Shown here piece after piece: positions 7,328 through 16,168 of a stretch of 64,000 nucleotides of DNA; positions within the stretch are counted from its first letter, which is position 1, and every line of letters starts with the position of its first letter. The DNA comes from JADKAV01 sp963818505. GTDB taxonomy: Bacteria; Actinomycetota; Actinomycetes; S36-B12; UBA10799. Location: positions 682,001 through 746,000 of the forward strand of contig CAWFSJ010000001.1 of assembly GCA_963818505.1 (NCBI GenBank), in the 5' to 3' direction. The translations under genes were made by a program, and so were the position numbers. The notes below the pieces were generated by a model. The model did no database searches, was not told where the DNA came from, and saw only the letters and a program-made list of their open reading frames with translations.

Positions 7328-9386
7328 CTGCTTCGAAGGTCATGACGGTGCTCGCGTAGTCACCCTGCAGCCAAACTCGCAGTCCCCTGTTCATCAAGTA
7401 CTCACCCGACGCCTCGTGCGTGCGCCAGTCGTGGGTGAACCGGTAGCGGGCCTGTGGGTCCAGCCCGCGCAGACGCACAGTCGTCGGTTTGTGTCCGAGC
7501 CGACTGCTCGCAAGGAACACGAACAGGACCGCGCCCCCCGGACTGGAGTACTGGAAGATCCGGTAGTCGTTGCTCGACGGGTTCTCGAGGCGGTGGAAAT
7601 CGACCATGAATTCCCTGAAGCGCTTGTACTGCGCGACGAACTCGGCTGACTGAGTGAGTTCGGAGTCGCTCATCTTCGTGAGGTCACAGCCGATCCCAAG
7701 TGTGCCCAGCATGGCGCTGTGGAACCGGAAGCGTAACGGGATCGAGCGCTGCGACAAGAAGTTGGGCACATCGGTGACCCAGGCCCGCATAGCCTGCGGC
7801 GGGTACACCAGCGAGTAGGCCCGCTGGATCTCCAGCCTGTCGAGCGCATCGGTGTTGTCCGATGTCCAGAAGTCGTCGAACACTGTCAAGGCACCGAAGT
7901 CGATGCGGCCACCGCCGGAGGCACAGGCCTCGAACGAGACGTCGGGATGGCGACCCTTGAGCTCAGCCACAATTGCGTACAGGGCCTGGATATGGCCATA
8001 CCAGACGTCCCGGCGCACCCCGACCTGCGACATGGGACGGTTGGCATCCCACTTGACGTAGGCGATCTGGTTCTCGGTCAGCAGCCGGTCGACCGTCTCG
8101 ACGATGAACTGCTGAACCGGCACCAGGTTGAGGTTCAGAACGTACTGGCCCCGGGCCTCGTCGCAGCTCCGTCCAGGCTCGCTGTAGATCCAGTCCGGGT
8201 GGGCTGCGAACAGATCGGACTGGGGGTTGACCATCTCGGGTTCGACCCAGATGCCGAACTGCATGCCCAGCCGATGCACCTCTTCGATCACCGGCTGCAG
8301 GCCCTTCGGGAACTTGACCGGATCGACCCACCAATCGCCCAACCCGTCGTGGATCCCACCGTTCTCGTCCGGGTTGCGCCGGCCGAACCATCCGTCGTCT
8401 ATGACGAACAACTCGGCGCCCACGCCGGCCGCCTTCTGCGCCAACGCGACCTGCCCATCGGCTGTGACGTCGAAGTTCGTGGCCTCCCAAGAGTTGAACA
8501 GAACAGGCTTGATTCCTGGGCGCATGAGGCTGCGTCCGTACTCGTGCAGTTGTCCGCTGATCGCATCGAACCCGTGCTGGGTGTAGGCGCAGACGACCGG
8601 CGGTGTCGACAACTCCTCGCCGGGCTCAAGTCCGATCTCTGTGTCGAAGTCGTTGAAGCCCAGCTGTAGCAGGGTGGATCCGTAGGGGGTCTGCTCGACC
8701 ACCACTTTGGTGTTCCCGCTGAACGCAAGAGCCGCGGCCCACACCTGCCCCGAAGTCTCGGTCGCGTCGTGACTCAGGACCGCGTAAGGATTGTGATGGT
8801 GGTTGGAGATCCCCCGCCGCGATTCGAGCACCACCTTTCCGGATACCTGTTGAACCATCTCCTGCTGCTCTGCACCCCAATGCCCGCTGACGTTGCGCAG
8901 TTGCAGGTTCTGCCATGGCAAGCTGAACTGGGCCGATGCGCACGCCTCGACGACGACCGGCACCCGGGGGCGGATCGTCGACCACCGCTTGATGACATCC
9001 GAGCCGGCAACGACCTCGTAATGCAGATCCACGTCGACACCGAACGCGTCGTGCATTGAGACGACCAGCGACCTACCGTCGACATGGAAACCCTGGTACC
9101 GCAGCACGGTCTCACGGCCACCATCGGGCCAGCGCAGCATCAGGCACTGCTCGCAGTAGCGGAACCCGCCATGGGCCGGATACTCCTGGGCGACGATGTC
9201 ATCGATCAGGTCGTTGGTGGACAGCGCCCAGATCGGCTCGACGATCAGGTCATCCAGACTGATGCGCCCGCCCCAGTGCAGGTGGCGCAGCAGGCCTTCG
9301 TCGGTGACACAGAAACAGTAGGTGGTGGTTTCGGTGTGCAGAGCGAACACCGGCCGTTCACCGTCGCGAACCTCAACCTCGGCCAT
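7308..9386 (-). CDS. Alpha-galactosidase, glycoside hydrolase family 36
   Basis: Hydrolyses terminal alpha-galactosides such as melibiose or raffinose. The 692-residue protein has an N-terminal beta-sandwich (about 1-290), a (beta/alpha)8 barrel (about 291-610) opening with LFNSWEATNFDVT and VIDDGWFG, and a C-terminal beta domain. The nucleophile is D447 (YVKWDANRP) and the acid/base D510 (WTSDNTDALDR), with FEACASGGGR (485-494) between them. No signal peptide, so it acts on imported oligosaccharides. It belongs with galK-galT and the GH1 gene 1-4 kb away. Family is firm; substrate is inferred. Confidence 0.94.
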   Translation of the reverse strand: MAEVEVRDGERPVFALHTETTTYCFCVTDEGLLRHLHWGGRISLDDLIVEPIWALSTNDLIDDIVAQEYPAHGGFRYCEQCLMLRWPDGGRETVLRYQGFHVDGRSLVVSMHDAFGVDVDLHYEVVAGSDVIKRWSTIRPRVPVVVEACASAQFSLPWQNLQLRNVSGHWGAEQQEMVQQVSGKVVLESRRGISNHHHNPYAVLSHDATETSGQVWAAALAFSGNTKVVVEQTPYGSTLLQLGFNDFDTEIGLEPGEELSTPPVVCAYTQHGFDAISGQLHEYGRSLMRPGIKPVLFNSWEATNFDVTADGQVALAQKAAGVGAELFVIDDGWFGRRNPDENGGIHDGLGDWWVDPVKFPKGLQPVIEEVHRLGMQFGIWVEPEMVNPQSDLFAAHPDWIYSEPGRSCDEARGQYVLNLNLVPVQQFIVETVDRLLTENQIAYVKWDANRPMSQVGVRRDVWYGHIQALYAIVAELKGRHPDVSFEACASGGGRIDFGALTVFDDFWTSDNTDALDRLEIQRAYSLVYPPQAMRAWVTDVPNFLSQRSIPLRFRFHSAMLGTLGIGCDLTKMSDSELTQSAEFVAQYKRFREFMVDFHRLENPSSNDYRIFQYSSPGGAVLFVFLASSRLGHKPTTVRLRGLDPQARYRFTHDWRTHEASGEYLMNRGLRVWLQGDYASTVMTFEAVTEDQG

Positions 9387-9408
9387 GTCACGAGACTATG
9401 ACCGTTGC

Positions 9409-9579
9409 TCAGCCCTTGTCCCAGTCCTTGGCCTGCTTGCTCTTGTACGCCGACGCCTCCTGCTCGTGCTCGCGGTCCAGCTTCACGTTCGGGTCGATCC
9501 GCGGATCGAGATCAGCAGGTCCCCACAACATCAGCGAGCCCTTCTTGAACGCGTACTTGACGTTGCCCCACACGCTCAC
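9409..9579 (-). CDS. Small hydrophilic protein, third gene of tiny operon
   Basis: A 56-residue protein starting GTG at 9579 (VSVWGNVKYAFKKG), with GGAGG five bases upstream. The N-terminal half is basic and aromatic, the C-terminal half charged (LDREHEQEASAYKSKQAKDWDKG). The start overlaps the stop of the preceding gene as GTGA (9576-9579), so translation is coupled. No family recognised. Support comes from ribosome site, coupling and composition rather than homology. Confidence 0.6.
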   Translation of the reverse strand: MSVWGNVKYAFKKGSLMLWGPADLDPRIDPNVKLDREHEQEASAYKSKQAKDWDKG

Positions 9580-9719
9580 GGTGCCTCCTGCATCGGTGGA
9601 ACTGCGGCCAACGACACGGGATCGATGGGCGAGTGGTCGGCCCGGCTCCACAGCGAACGGGCGACGAACACGCCGGCGACCATTCCCGCCAGGAGCAGCA
9701 CTAGACGGAAGATGAACAT
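9576..9719 (-). CDS. Single-pass membrane micropeptide
   Basis: A 47-residue protein: one strongly hydrophobic helix at the very N-terminus (MFIFRLVLLLAGMVAGVFVA) followed by a short polar tail rich in Pro, Ala and Ser. The ATG at 9719 is preceded by AAGGAG at eight bases. It overlaps the next gene by GTGA. The helix lacks a clear signal-peptidase site, so it is more likely a membrane anchor than a secreted peptide. Function unknown; the tight arrangement with two other tiny genes suggests a small complex. Confidence 0.62.
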   Translation of the reverse strand: MFIFRLVLLLAGMVAGVFVARSLWSRADHSPIDPVSLAAVPPMQEAP

Positions 9720-9757
9720 TGTTTTCTCCTTGGGATTGATGTTGTTCAACGAACGGT

Positions 9758-9955
9758 TCATCCGGCTTCGCCCACGTCCTGCGGCGCCGGTTCGGCCTGC
9801 GGCAGGTCGAGGCTCGACCGGTCGGTGGTTTTCTCGGCAGTGGCACTTGTCCGGTCGGCGGGCACATCGGTGGCCGGTCCTTGCGGGTCCGCGCCGCCTT
9901 CGCCAGCCCACCTGTCGGTGCCACTGTTCGACTCGCGGTTCGGATCGGATGGCAT
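9758..9955 (-). CDS. Small low-complexity acidic protein, first gene of tiny operon
   Basis: A 65-residue hydrophilic protein (MPSDPNRESNSGTDRWAGEG...), rich in Asp, Glu, Pro, Thr and Gly and probably disordered, ending PQDVGEAG. The ATG at 9955 has GAAGGAG five bases upstream. It is followed 38 bases later by the membrane micropeptide gene, so three very short genes form one unit. No homology recognised. It is divergent from the helical-repeat protein at 10113. Confidence 0.5.
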   Translation of the reverse strand: MPSDPNRESNSGTDRWAGEGGADPQGPATDVPADRTSATAEKTTDRSSLDLPQAEPAPQDVGEAG

Positions 9956-10112
9956 CTCACTCCTTCGCCTGACGACCCTCGACTGGGGATCTTGGACTGT
10001 CTCGCTGGACTTGTTCCCGCTGAACCGCCCTCTATGCCCACTGCCTGATGTCAGGACTAGGGCGCTCACGACCGGGTAGAAGCCGGCAACCAACAGAAAG
10101 GGGAGCCGACAC

Positions 10113-10325
10113 ATGGGCTTCAGCGACAGGGTGAAGGACACCATCGGGGACATCGGCGACAAGGCCAAGGAAGCCGCCGAGGACATCAAGGATCACGCCA
10201 CGGAAGCGGGCGACCGGGTCGGCGACAAGGCCCAGGAAGCCGGCGAGAAGATCGGCGACCGGGTCGAGGACGCCAAGGAGACCTCGCACGACAAGGCAGT
10301 CGAGGTCGACCGCAACCTCGAGTAG
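10113..10325 (+). CDS. CsbD/LEA-like amphipathic repeat protein
   Basis: A 70-residue highly charged protein made of irregular 7-11-residue amphipathic helical repeats: (D)KAKEAAEDIKDH, GDRVGDKAQEAGEKIGDRV, EDAKETSHDKAVEV. This pattern is typical of CsbD-like and late-embryogenesis-abundant-like stress proteins, which stabilise proteins or membranes under desiccation or heat. The ATG at 10113 follows AAAGGGGAG at seven bases. A strong hairpin terminator lies 13 bases after the stop. In the 157-base divergent promoter region a GGGTAG at 10073-10078 could be the -10 of a stress sigma factor, but no convincing -35 is seen. Confidence 0.75.
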   Translation: MGFSDRVKDTIGDIGDKAKEAAEDIKDHATEAGDRVGDKAQEAGEKIGDRVEDAKETSHDKAVEVDRNLE

Positions 10326-10337
10326 TCCCCCAAGAAC

Positions 10338-10376
10338 CAGCGCCGCGGCACATCGCACACCTGTGCCGCGGCGCTG
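10338..10376. terminator. Bidirectional hairpin terminator
   Basis: Perfect 15-base stem CAGCGCCGCGGCACA / TGTGCCGCGGCGCTG (10338-10352 and 10362-10376) with a nine-base loop, between convergent genes. No long T-tract, as is usual in high-GC actinobacteria. Confidence 0.85.
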
Positions 10377-10381
10377 CCTTG

Positions 10382-11863
10382 TCAGCCCAGTTGAGCCATC
10401 AGTTCCCGGATGCCCCCCACCGCGTCCCGACCGAAGACCCCGCAGTGCTCGAGACCGCGCACGAAGTAGCTTCCAGCAGCCTCGCGTGCGCGACGGCGCG
10501 CATCCTGCAGGTCGAGCGCCCGGCCATCGTCGAGCAATTCCTGCAGCATCGGCGCGTGTGCCGTCGCGCTGCCCGAAAGTCGATCGCCGCTCACCAGTGC
10601 CTGTGCCACGGCCTCAAGCTCGCCTTCAAGCCGGTCAGGCAGCACCGCGAGTCCCATCACCTCGATGAGCCCGATGTTCTCCTTCTTCACAGGGTGGATC
10701 TCCGCGTGAGGGTGATAGATCCCGTCGGGGTGCTCAATGCTCGTGCGGTTGTTCCGCAGGACGAGGTCGAGCCGCAACGACCCACCTACGCGACGGGCGA
10801 TCGGCGTGATCGTGTTGTGGGCGACGTCGTGGGTGCGACTGAGGACCCCCCGCGACTCGTCGTTGTAGTCGCGCCACGTTCCTAGCACGGCCCCAGCAAG
10901 GTCGAGCACGTCGGCGTCGGCCCCGTGCAACCGGATCACCGACAAGGGCCAGTCCAGCACTTCGATGCCGACCTCGCCGCGCGATCCCGACCACAAGGTG
11001 CCGGCCCGGTCCATGGCGAACTCGAAACGCCCGCCCTGGAAATGGTCGTGGCTGAGGATGGATCCGCCCACGATCGGCAGGTCCGCGTTAGACCCGACGA
11101 GGTAATGCGGCAGCACCTCGGTGAAGGCGGCCAGTCTGGCCATCGTCGCATCGTCGATGGACATCGGCCGGTGTTCTTCGCTGAGAACGATGCAGTGCTC
11201 GTTGTAGTAGCGGTAGGGCGAGTACTGCAGGTACCACGGTTCACCCGCGAGTTCGATCCTGATGAGCCGCAGGTTCTGGCGTGCCGGATGGTCTGGCCTG
11301 CCCGCGTAGCCCTCGTTCTCCCGGCACAAGAGGCACTGCGGGTAACCCGCACCGCTGCTTGCAGCCGCGGTCGCGATGTCGCGTGGATCCTTCTCCGGCT
11401 TCGACAGGTTGATCGTCATGTCCATGACGCCGTAGCGGGTCTTCTGCTTCCACGTGATGTTGCGATCCGTCCGAGCGGTACGGATGTAGTTGCTGGCCAC
11501 CGCGTTCGCGTGGTAGTTGTCCGTCGCCCGGGTCGGACTGACCGCATAATCAGCCCAGAAACGTCGACGGACACTGGTTGGGACGTCCACAAGACTGCCC
11601 ATGATGGCTGTGTCCCACAGGTCGCGTTGGTTTGTCGTATCCGGCTCGATGAGCCGTCGGGCGGCGGCATCATCCAGCAGCGGGCGAAGAAGGTCATCGA
11701 TCCCGCCTGAGGGTGCCGGTTCCCCTTGTTCGGCTGCCAGGTCATAGTCGGACACCCGGAGCACCTCGAGGATCCGGTTGCGCGCGTACGGCACGTCCTG
11801 CGCGCCGATCAGGTCGTTGCGCAGACCGTAATCCAGCAGTGCTGCCACCGACGCCTCGATCAT
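10382..11863 (-). CDS. galT: UDP-glucose-hexose-1-phosphate uridylyltransferase, class II
   Basis: Leloir pathway: exchanges UMP between UDP-glucose and galactose-1-phosphate. The 493-residue protein is the long class II form best known from Firmicutes, not the ~350-residue classical GalT with H-P-H. The class II active-site signature SHDHFQGG is at 271-278 (H272, H274), and a CLLC pair (177-180) precedes it. The ATG at 11863 overlaps the stop of galK as ATGA, so the upstream in-frame extension is really galK in another frame. It forms a two-gene galK-galT unit; no galE is in the window. Class II assignment is by length and the S-H-D-H-F-Q-G-G motif. Confidence 0.93.
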   Translation of the reverse strand: MIEASVAALLDYGLRNDLIGAQDVPYARNRILEVLRVSDYDLAAEQGEPAPSGGIDDLLRPLLDDAAARRLIEPDTTNQRDLWDTAIMGSLVDVPTSVRRRFWADYAVSPTRATDNYHANAVASNYIRTARTDRNITWKQKTRYGVMDMTINLSKPEKDPRDIATAAASSGAGYPQCLLCRENEGYAGRPDHPARQNLRLIRIELAGEPWYLQYSPYRYYNEHCIVLSEEHRPMSIDDATMARLAAFTEVLPHYLVGSNADLPIVGGSILSHDHFQGGRFEFAMDRAGTLWSGSRGEVGIEVLDWPLSVIRLHGADADVLDLAGAVLGTWRDYNDESRGVLSRTHDVAHNTITPIARRVGGSLRLDLVLRNNRTSIEHPDGIYHPHAEIHPVKKENIGLIEVMGLAVLPDRLEGELEAVAQALVSGDRLSGSATAHAPMLQELLDDGRALDLQDARRRAREAAGSYFVRGLEHCGVFGRDAVGGIRELMAQLG

Positions 11864-12951
11864 GCGAGCACCTCGTGGGCGCCATCGGCACTGCTGACGA
11901 CGTAGAAGTCGGGTGCAACCCCCGTTGCTGTCACATAGCGATGTCCCACGCTCTGCTGGAACTGCTCCACAGTGTCCGGTTCGACAAGGTTCACTGCGCA
12001 GCCACCGAAACCGGCTCCGGTCATCCTTGCCCCCACGACGCCCGGCGTCGCCCAAGCGGCCTCCACCATCGCGTCAAGAGCTGGTCCGGTTACCTCGAAG
12101 TCATCGCGTAGGGACTCGTGAGAAGCGCGCATGAGCGCGCCCATCGCATCACGGTCGTCGCTGGCCAGTGCTCGTTGGAAGCCAAGGACTCTTGCCTGCT
12201 CCGTGATGACATGGCGGGCTCGTGGCCGCAGGGATTCTGGGAGCAACTCAAGCAACGCATCCGCTTCCTCAGGCGCAATCTCGACGAGGCGGCGTCCGAG
12301 CAACTGCTCTGCCCGCTCGCAGTCGCCACGGCGAGAGTTGTACGCGCTGTCGGACAACTCCCGGCGCTGATTCGTGTTCGCGACCACCACCGCCAGATCC
12401 GCCGGGAACGGGATAGGCCGTGTCTGCAAAGTCCGGCAGTCGATGGCCAGCGCGTGACCCTGGACCCCCCGCGCGATGGACAACTGGTCCATGATCCCGC
12501 AGGCGACTCCGATGAACTCGTTCTCAGCAAGCTGGCAGGCTTGGGCCAACTGGGTGGGCGACAGCCCGGCTTGGCTCAACTCGTTGAAGGCCACAGCCAT
12601 GGCCAATTCGAGTGAGGCTGAGGAAGACAGACCCGCCCCGTTCGGGATCCGGCCGTGCACACGGACGTCGACGCCGGGAACCTCGATTCCATGCTTGCGC
12701 AGCGCATAAGCCACGGCGACCAAGTAGTTGACCCAATCCCACTCGGGCTGGGCCCGCGTGGCGCGCACATCGGCGACGATCTCACCTGCGTCAGGGAAAT
12801 TGTCCGATCGCGCCACCACCGACTGGTCGTCACGCACCTGGACCCACAGGTCGGTCCCTGCGTCTATGGACATCGGCAGGACAGTCCCGCCCATGTAGTC
12901 GATGTGATCGCCGATGAGATTGACCCTGCCAGGGGCGTGGAACTGGCGCAT
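11860..12951 (-). CDS. galK: Galactokinase
   Basis: Phosphorylates galactose with ATP, a GHMP-family cytoplasmic enzyme of 363 residues. The galactokinase signature GRVNLIGDHIDYMGG is at 8-22, but the usual Glu of G-E-H-x-D-Y is Asp here, a change at a sugar-contacting position. The ATP loop PNGAGLSSSASLE is at 103-115, the catalytic Asp at about 155 (GIMDQLS), and the third GHMP motif GARMTGAGFGGCAV near the C-terminus. I prefer the ATG at 12951 because the signature would start at residue 8 and a TTAGAT box lies six bases upstream; a start at 13026 adds 25 residues but would abut the divergent GH1 start. galT follows by ATGA overlap. Confidence 0.92.
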   Translation of the reverse strand: MRQFHAPGRVNLIGDHIDYMGGTVLPMSIDAGTDLWVQVRDDQSVVARSDNFPDAGEIVADVRATRAQPEWDWVNYLVAVAYALRKHGIEVPGVDVRVHGRIPNGAGLSSSASLELAMAVAFNELSQAGLSPTQLAQACQLAENEFIGVACGIMDQLSIARGVQGHALAIDCRTLQTRPIPFPADLAVVVANTNQRRELSDSAYNSRRGDCERAEQLLGRRLVEIAPEEADALLELLPESLRPRARHVITEQARVLGFQRALASDDRDAMGALMRASHESLRDDFEVTGPALDAMVEAAWATPGVVGARMTGAGFGGCAVNLVEPDTVEQFQQSVGHRYVTATGVAPDFYVVSSADGAHEVLA

Positions 12952-13034
12952 GGCCCCATCTAAGCGCTCGGACACAGGCGACGCATACGTCAAGGAGTCG
13001 ACATCGCCACCGGCTGCGGGCAACATTGGGACAT

Positions 13035-14381
13035 ATGAGCCTCGAAGAATTCGGACCGGACTTCGTGTGGGGTGTGGCCACGGCCGCCTACCAGATCGAG
13101 GGTTCGCCGGATGCGGACGGCAAGGGCGTCTCCATCTGGGACAGGTTCACGCACAAGCCGGGAACGATCGCTGACGCGACAAATGGCGATGTCGCCACAG
13201 ACTCCTACCGGCGCTTCCCAGAGGACATCGCGCTGGTCAACGCCATGGGCTTCGACGCGTACCGGTTCTCGCTGTCCTGGCCACGGATTCAGCCCGACGG
13301 GAGAACCTTGAACCAGAAGGGCCTGGACCACTACAAGCGTGTGATCGACTCGTGTCTCGGCGCGGGGGTGGACCCGTGGGTGACGTTGTACCACTGGGAT
13401 CTGCCACAACTGCTTGAGGACGAAGGCGGCTGGACCAATCGCGAGACCATCGACCGATTCTGCGACTACGTCACCGTCGTGGGCGAGGCGCTCGGGGACC
13501 GCGTCACGAACTGGATGGTTTTCAACGAGCCGTTGAGTTTCACGATGCTCGGGTACATGCTCGCCGAACATGCTCCTGGCCGTCGGGGTCTGAGCAACTT
13601 CTTCCCGGCTTTGCATCACGTCAACATGGCGACTGGCGACGGGGCACGTGCCCTACGCGCGGCAGACCCTGACGGTGTTGTCGGGAACACCGCATACCTG
13701 ACGGCGGCCCTGGGCTCCGGACCCGGACCACAGTTGGCCCAGCGAGCCGAGCGGGCGGCCAATGCCATGCTCAACCGCGCCTTCCTGGAACCAGGGCTCG
13801 GCTTGGGCTACCCCACCGATGACGCCCCGATCCTGCGAATGATGCGCCGCTACATCAAGGACGGGGATCTCGAGCGTTGCGAGGTCGATCTCGACTTCCT
13901 GGGCGTGCAGTACTACACCCGACTGCGAGCTCCTTTCCGGCCGATCCCGGGCCTGTGGACAGTACCTGGTTTTGGCGACGATCCAGACCTTGAGAAGACC
14001 TCGATGGGCTGGGAGATCAGGCCCGAGGGACTGGGCATGGTGCTGGACATGGTGCACGCCTACGGCCGCTACCCACGTATCGTGATCACTGAGGGCGGGG
14101 CATCTTTCGAGGACCACCTGGTGCGTGGACGGATCCATGACGACCGGCGGATCGCCTATTACGAGTCACACCTGGCCCAGGTCCAATCTGCCATCGACCG
14201 GGGCGTTCCTGTCGACGGCTACTTCTGCTGGTCGCTGATGGACAATTTCGAATGGGCGGCGGGTTTCGAGCCCCGGTTCGGCCTGGTGCACGTCGACTAC
14301 CAGACACAGGTCCGCACGATCAAGGACAGCGGTTACTGGTTCGCCGACCAGCTCGGTGGCACAGCCAGCGCGTCCCATTGA
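13035..14381 (+). CDS. Glycoside hydrolase family 1 beta-glycosidase
   Basis: Cytoplasmic retaining beta-glucosidase/beta-galactosidase of 448 residues. GH1 markers: FVWGVATAAYQIEG (10-23), YHWDLPQ (119-125), acid/base E165 in FNEP (163-166), and nucleophile E353 in ITEGGAS, where the usual TENG is TEGG. C-terminal YFCWSLMDNFEWAAGF is also present. The start ATG at 13035 is 83 bases from the divergent galK start, so both probably share a regulatory region. Context with galK-galT and GH36 suggests beta-galactosides among its substrates, though family 1 enzymes are broad. The downstream lipoprotein starts inside its stop codon. Confidence 0.93.
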   Translation: MSLEEFGPDFVWGVATAAYQIEGSPDADGKGVSIWDRFTHKPGTIADATNGDVATDSYRRFPEDIALVNAMGFDAYRFSLSWPRIQPDGRTLNQKGLDHYKRVIDSCLGAGVDPWVTLYHWDLPQLLEDEGGWTNRETIDRFCDYVTVVGEALGDRVTNWMVFNEPLSFTMLGYMLAEHAPGRRGLSNFFPALHHVNMATGDGARALRAADPDGVVGNTAYLTAALGSGPGPQLAQRAERAANAMLNRAFLEPGLGLGYPTDDAPILRMMRRYIKDGDLERCEVDLDFLGVQYYTRLRAPFRPIPGLWTVPGFGDDPDLEKTSMGWEIRPEGLGMVLDMVHAYGRYPRIVITEGGASFEDHLVRGRIHDDRRIAYYESHLAQVQSAIDRGVPVDGYFCWSLMDNFEWAAGFEPRFGLVHVDYQTQVRTIKDSGYWFADQLGGTASASH

Positions 14382-15241
14382 TGAACATGATCGCGGCCTG
14401 TCTGCTTGCCCTGCTGCTCGGCAGCTGCAGCACACAGCAAGCGCCGCCCAGCCCCGGCAGCACGGCCCCACCCACCTGGACGGCCAAGGACTGGAGGACC
14501 ACATGCCGTTACGACACTGCCGTCCTGCCCGAACTCAGCGGCCTGGCACCTTCTGTGCGCCATAAGGGAGTCCTGTGGGCGATCAATGACGGGGGCAATG
14601 CCAACGTCATCTACGCCCTCGACGCCAGCAGTTGCGCGATCCGTGGACAGTACTCGCTGACCACCCCGACCTCGGACAGCGAGGCGCTGGCCAGTGGGCG
14701 CAATTCAGAAGGGCGTCCAGTCCTGTGGCTCGGTGACATCGGGGACAACCTGTCCCAGCGCAGCGATGTGGCCGTCCTGGAGATCCCCGAACCAGCACTG
14801 GGATCCACCTCAGGTCCGGCCACGAAGCATGCTTTCAGCTACCCCGGCGGTGCACGGGATGCGGAAGCCCTCATGGCCGCACCAGACGGGCGCAACCTCT
14901 ACGTGGTGAGCAAGCAACTGCCCCGCAGCACCATCTACCGGATACCGATCCGTTCCGGACGGGTGCGCGCCGAGGCCATCGGCGGGGCGCCTGCCTTCAC
15001 CACCGACGCGGGGCTGAACCCTCGCACCGGCGACTACGCGTTGCGCGACTATGCGGCCATCACCCGTTTCGCCGGACCCGTTCCCGGCCGTCGGCTGGGC
15101 CGGGTCGTGCCACCGCCCTTGCGCCAGGCCGAAGCCGTGGCCTTCAGCCGCAACGGCCGAGCACTGTTCACCGCTTCGGAGGGCGACGACCGGCTCCTCC
15201 GAGCCGATGTTCTTACCGCAAACGGAAACCATTTTCAATAA
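14381..15241 (+). CDS. Lipoprotein with beta-propeller-like repeats
   Basis: A 286-residue exported lipoprotein of unknown function. Signal peptide MNMIAACLLALLLGSC, with lipidation Cys at 16, then a Pro/Thr linker and a beta-rich domain with recurring blades: ELSGLAPSVRHKGVLWAINDGGN, ALASGRNSEGRPVLWLGDIGDN, DAEALMAAPDGRNLYVVSK and AVAFSRNGRALFTASEG. The N-D-G and E-A-L-A elements recall SdiA-regulated or esterase-like phytase propellers, with acidic residues able to bind calcium. The ATG overlaps the GH1 stop (TGATG), so it is cotranscribed, possibly binding a sugar or phosphate compound outside the cell. The zinc-operon promoter lies across its 3' end. Confidence 0.78.
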   Translation: MNMIAACLLALLLGSCSTQQAPPSPGSTAPPTWTAKDWRTTCRYDTAVLPELSGLAPSVRHKGVLWAINDGGNANVIYALDASSCAIRGQYSLTTPTSDSEALASGRNSEGRPVLWLGDIGDNLSQRSDVAVLEIPEPALGSTSGPATKHAFSYPGGARDAEALMAAPDGRNLYVVSKQLPRSTIYRIPIRSGRVRAEAIGGAPAFTTDAGLNPRTGDYALRDYAAITRFAGPVPGRRLGRVVPPPLRQAEAVAFSRNGRALFTASEGDDRLLRADVLTANGNHFQ

Positions 15242-15252
15242 GATGATACGAT
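15223..15252 (+). promoter_or_regulatory. Zur-like box and promoter of the zinc operon
   Basis: The 15-mer at 15223-15237 (CGGAAACCATTTTCA) matches the actinobacterial Zur consensus TGAAAATcATTTTCA at about 12 positions. It overlaps the -35 position of a promoter whose -10 is TACGAT (15247-15252), seven bases before the GTG of znuA, giving a leaderless message. Since zur is the last gene of this operon, autoregulation by zinc is expected; that is inference. Confidence 0.65.
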
Positions 15253-15259
15253 CCACAGT

Positions 15260-16168
15260 GTGATCAAACCTGTTCTCGCGGCTTCTTTCGCCGCCGTCTT
15301 ACTGGCAGGATGCTCCTCCGGCGACACTTCAACCCAGCCGAGCGCGGACACGGGGCTGACAGTCATCGCGTCCCACTATCCAGTCCAGTTCCTGGTCGAA
15401 GCCATCGGCGGGGACGCCGTCTCTGTGGAAACACTGACCTCCCCCGGTGCCGAACCCCATGACCTCGAACTGTCACCGCAGCAGGTGGGTCAAGTGCAAG
15501 AAGCTTCCGCGGTGTTCTACATCGCGGGGTTCCAACCTGCCGTGGACGAAGCTGTGGCACAGACCTCCGGGGACGCAGTCGACCTCAGCGCTGGCCTGCC
15601 GTTGCGGGAGGCCAGCCATGACGAGCACGCAGACGAGGCCGATCATTCCGAGACGGGAACGGATCCCCATGTCTGGCTCGACCCCGTTCTGATGGGGCAG
15701 ATGGCCACGGAGGTGGCGGACACGCTCACCCAGGCCGATCCGGCCCAGCAGGCCACCTTCGAGGCGAACGCCCAGGCACTGCAAGACGAGCTGAAGACCC
15801 TCGACGCCGACTGGAAGCAGGCAACGGCCCAGTGCGGGATCCGCACGATGGTCGTGAGCCACGAGGCGTTCGGCTACCTCGCCGACCAGTACGGCTTCCA
15901 GCAGAAAGGCATCGCGGGCCTCAGCCCCGAGACCGAGCCCTCCGCACAGGCGATCGCCGAACTGGCGACGTTCGTCCAGGACAACGGGGTGACCACCGTC
16001 TACACCGAGACCCTCCTCGACCCCGCCGTCGCGCAGACTGTCGCCTCCGAAGCGGGAGCGACCACCGCTACCCTGGATCCGCTGGAGGGTCCCCCCGCCA
16101 GCGGGGACTACATCTCGGCCATGCGCGAGAACCTCGCCACCATGCAGGAGGGTCAAGACTGCTCGTGA
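15260..16168 (+). CDS. znuA: Zinc ABC transporter substrate-binding lipoprotein
   Basis: Captures zinc outside the membrane and delivers it to ZnuBC. The 302-residue protein starts GTG at 15260, has a lipobox LLAGC (lipid Cys 18) and the cluster A-I metal-binding fold. Expected ligands are H67 (AEPHDLE), H137 (DPHVWLDP), H201 (VVSHEAFGYLADQYG) and an acidic residue near the C-terminus (ATLDPLEGP). Between the lobes lies a His/Asp/Glu-rich loop (HDEHADEADHSE, 120-131), which distinguishes zinc from manganese binders. The start follows a TACGAT box at seven bases with no ribosome site. The next gene overlaps by GTGA. Confidence 0.95.
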   Translation: MIKPVLAASFAAVLLAGCSSGDTSTQPSADTGLTVIASHYPVQFLVEAIGGDAVSVETLTSPGAEPHDLELSPQQVGQVQEASAVFYIAGFQPAVDEAVAQTSGDAVDLSAGLPLREASHDEHADEADHSETGTDPHVWLDPVLMGQMATEVADTLTQADPAQQATFEANAQALQDELKTLDADWKQATAQCGIRTMVVSHEAFGYLADQYGFQQKGIAGLSPETEPSAQAIAELATFVQDNGVTTVYTETLLDPAVAQTVASEAGATTATLDPLEGPPASGDYISAMRENLATMQEGQDCS

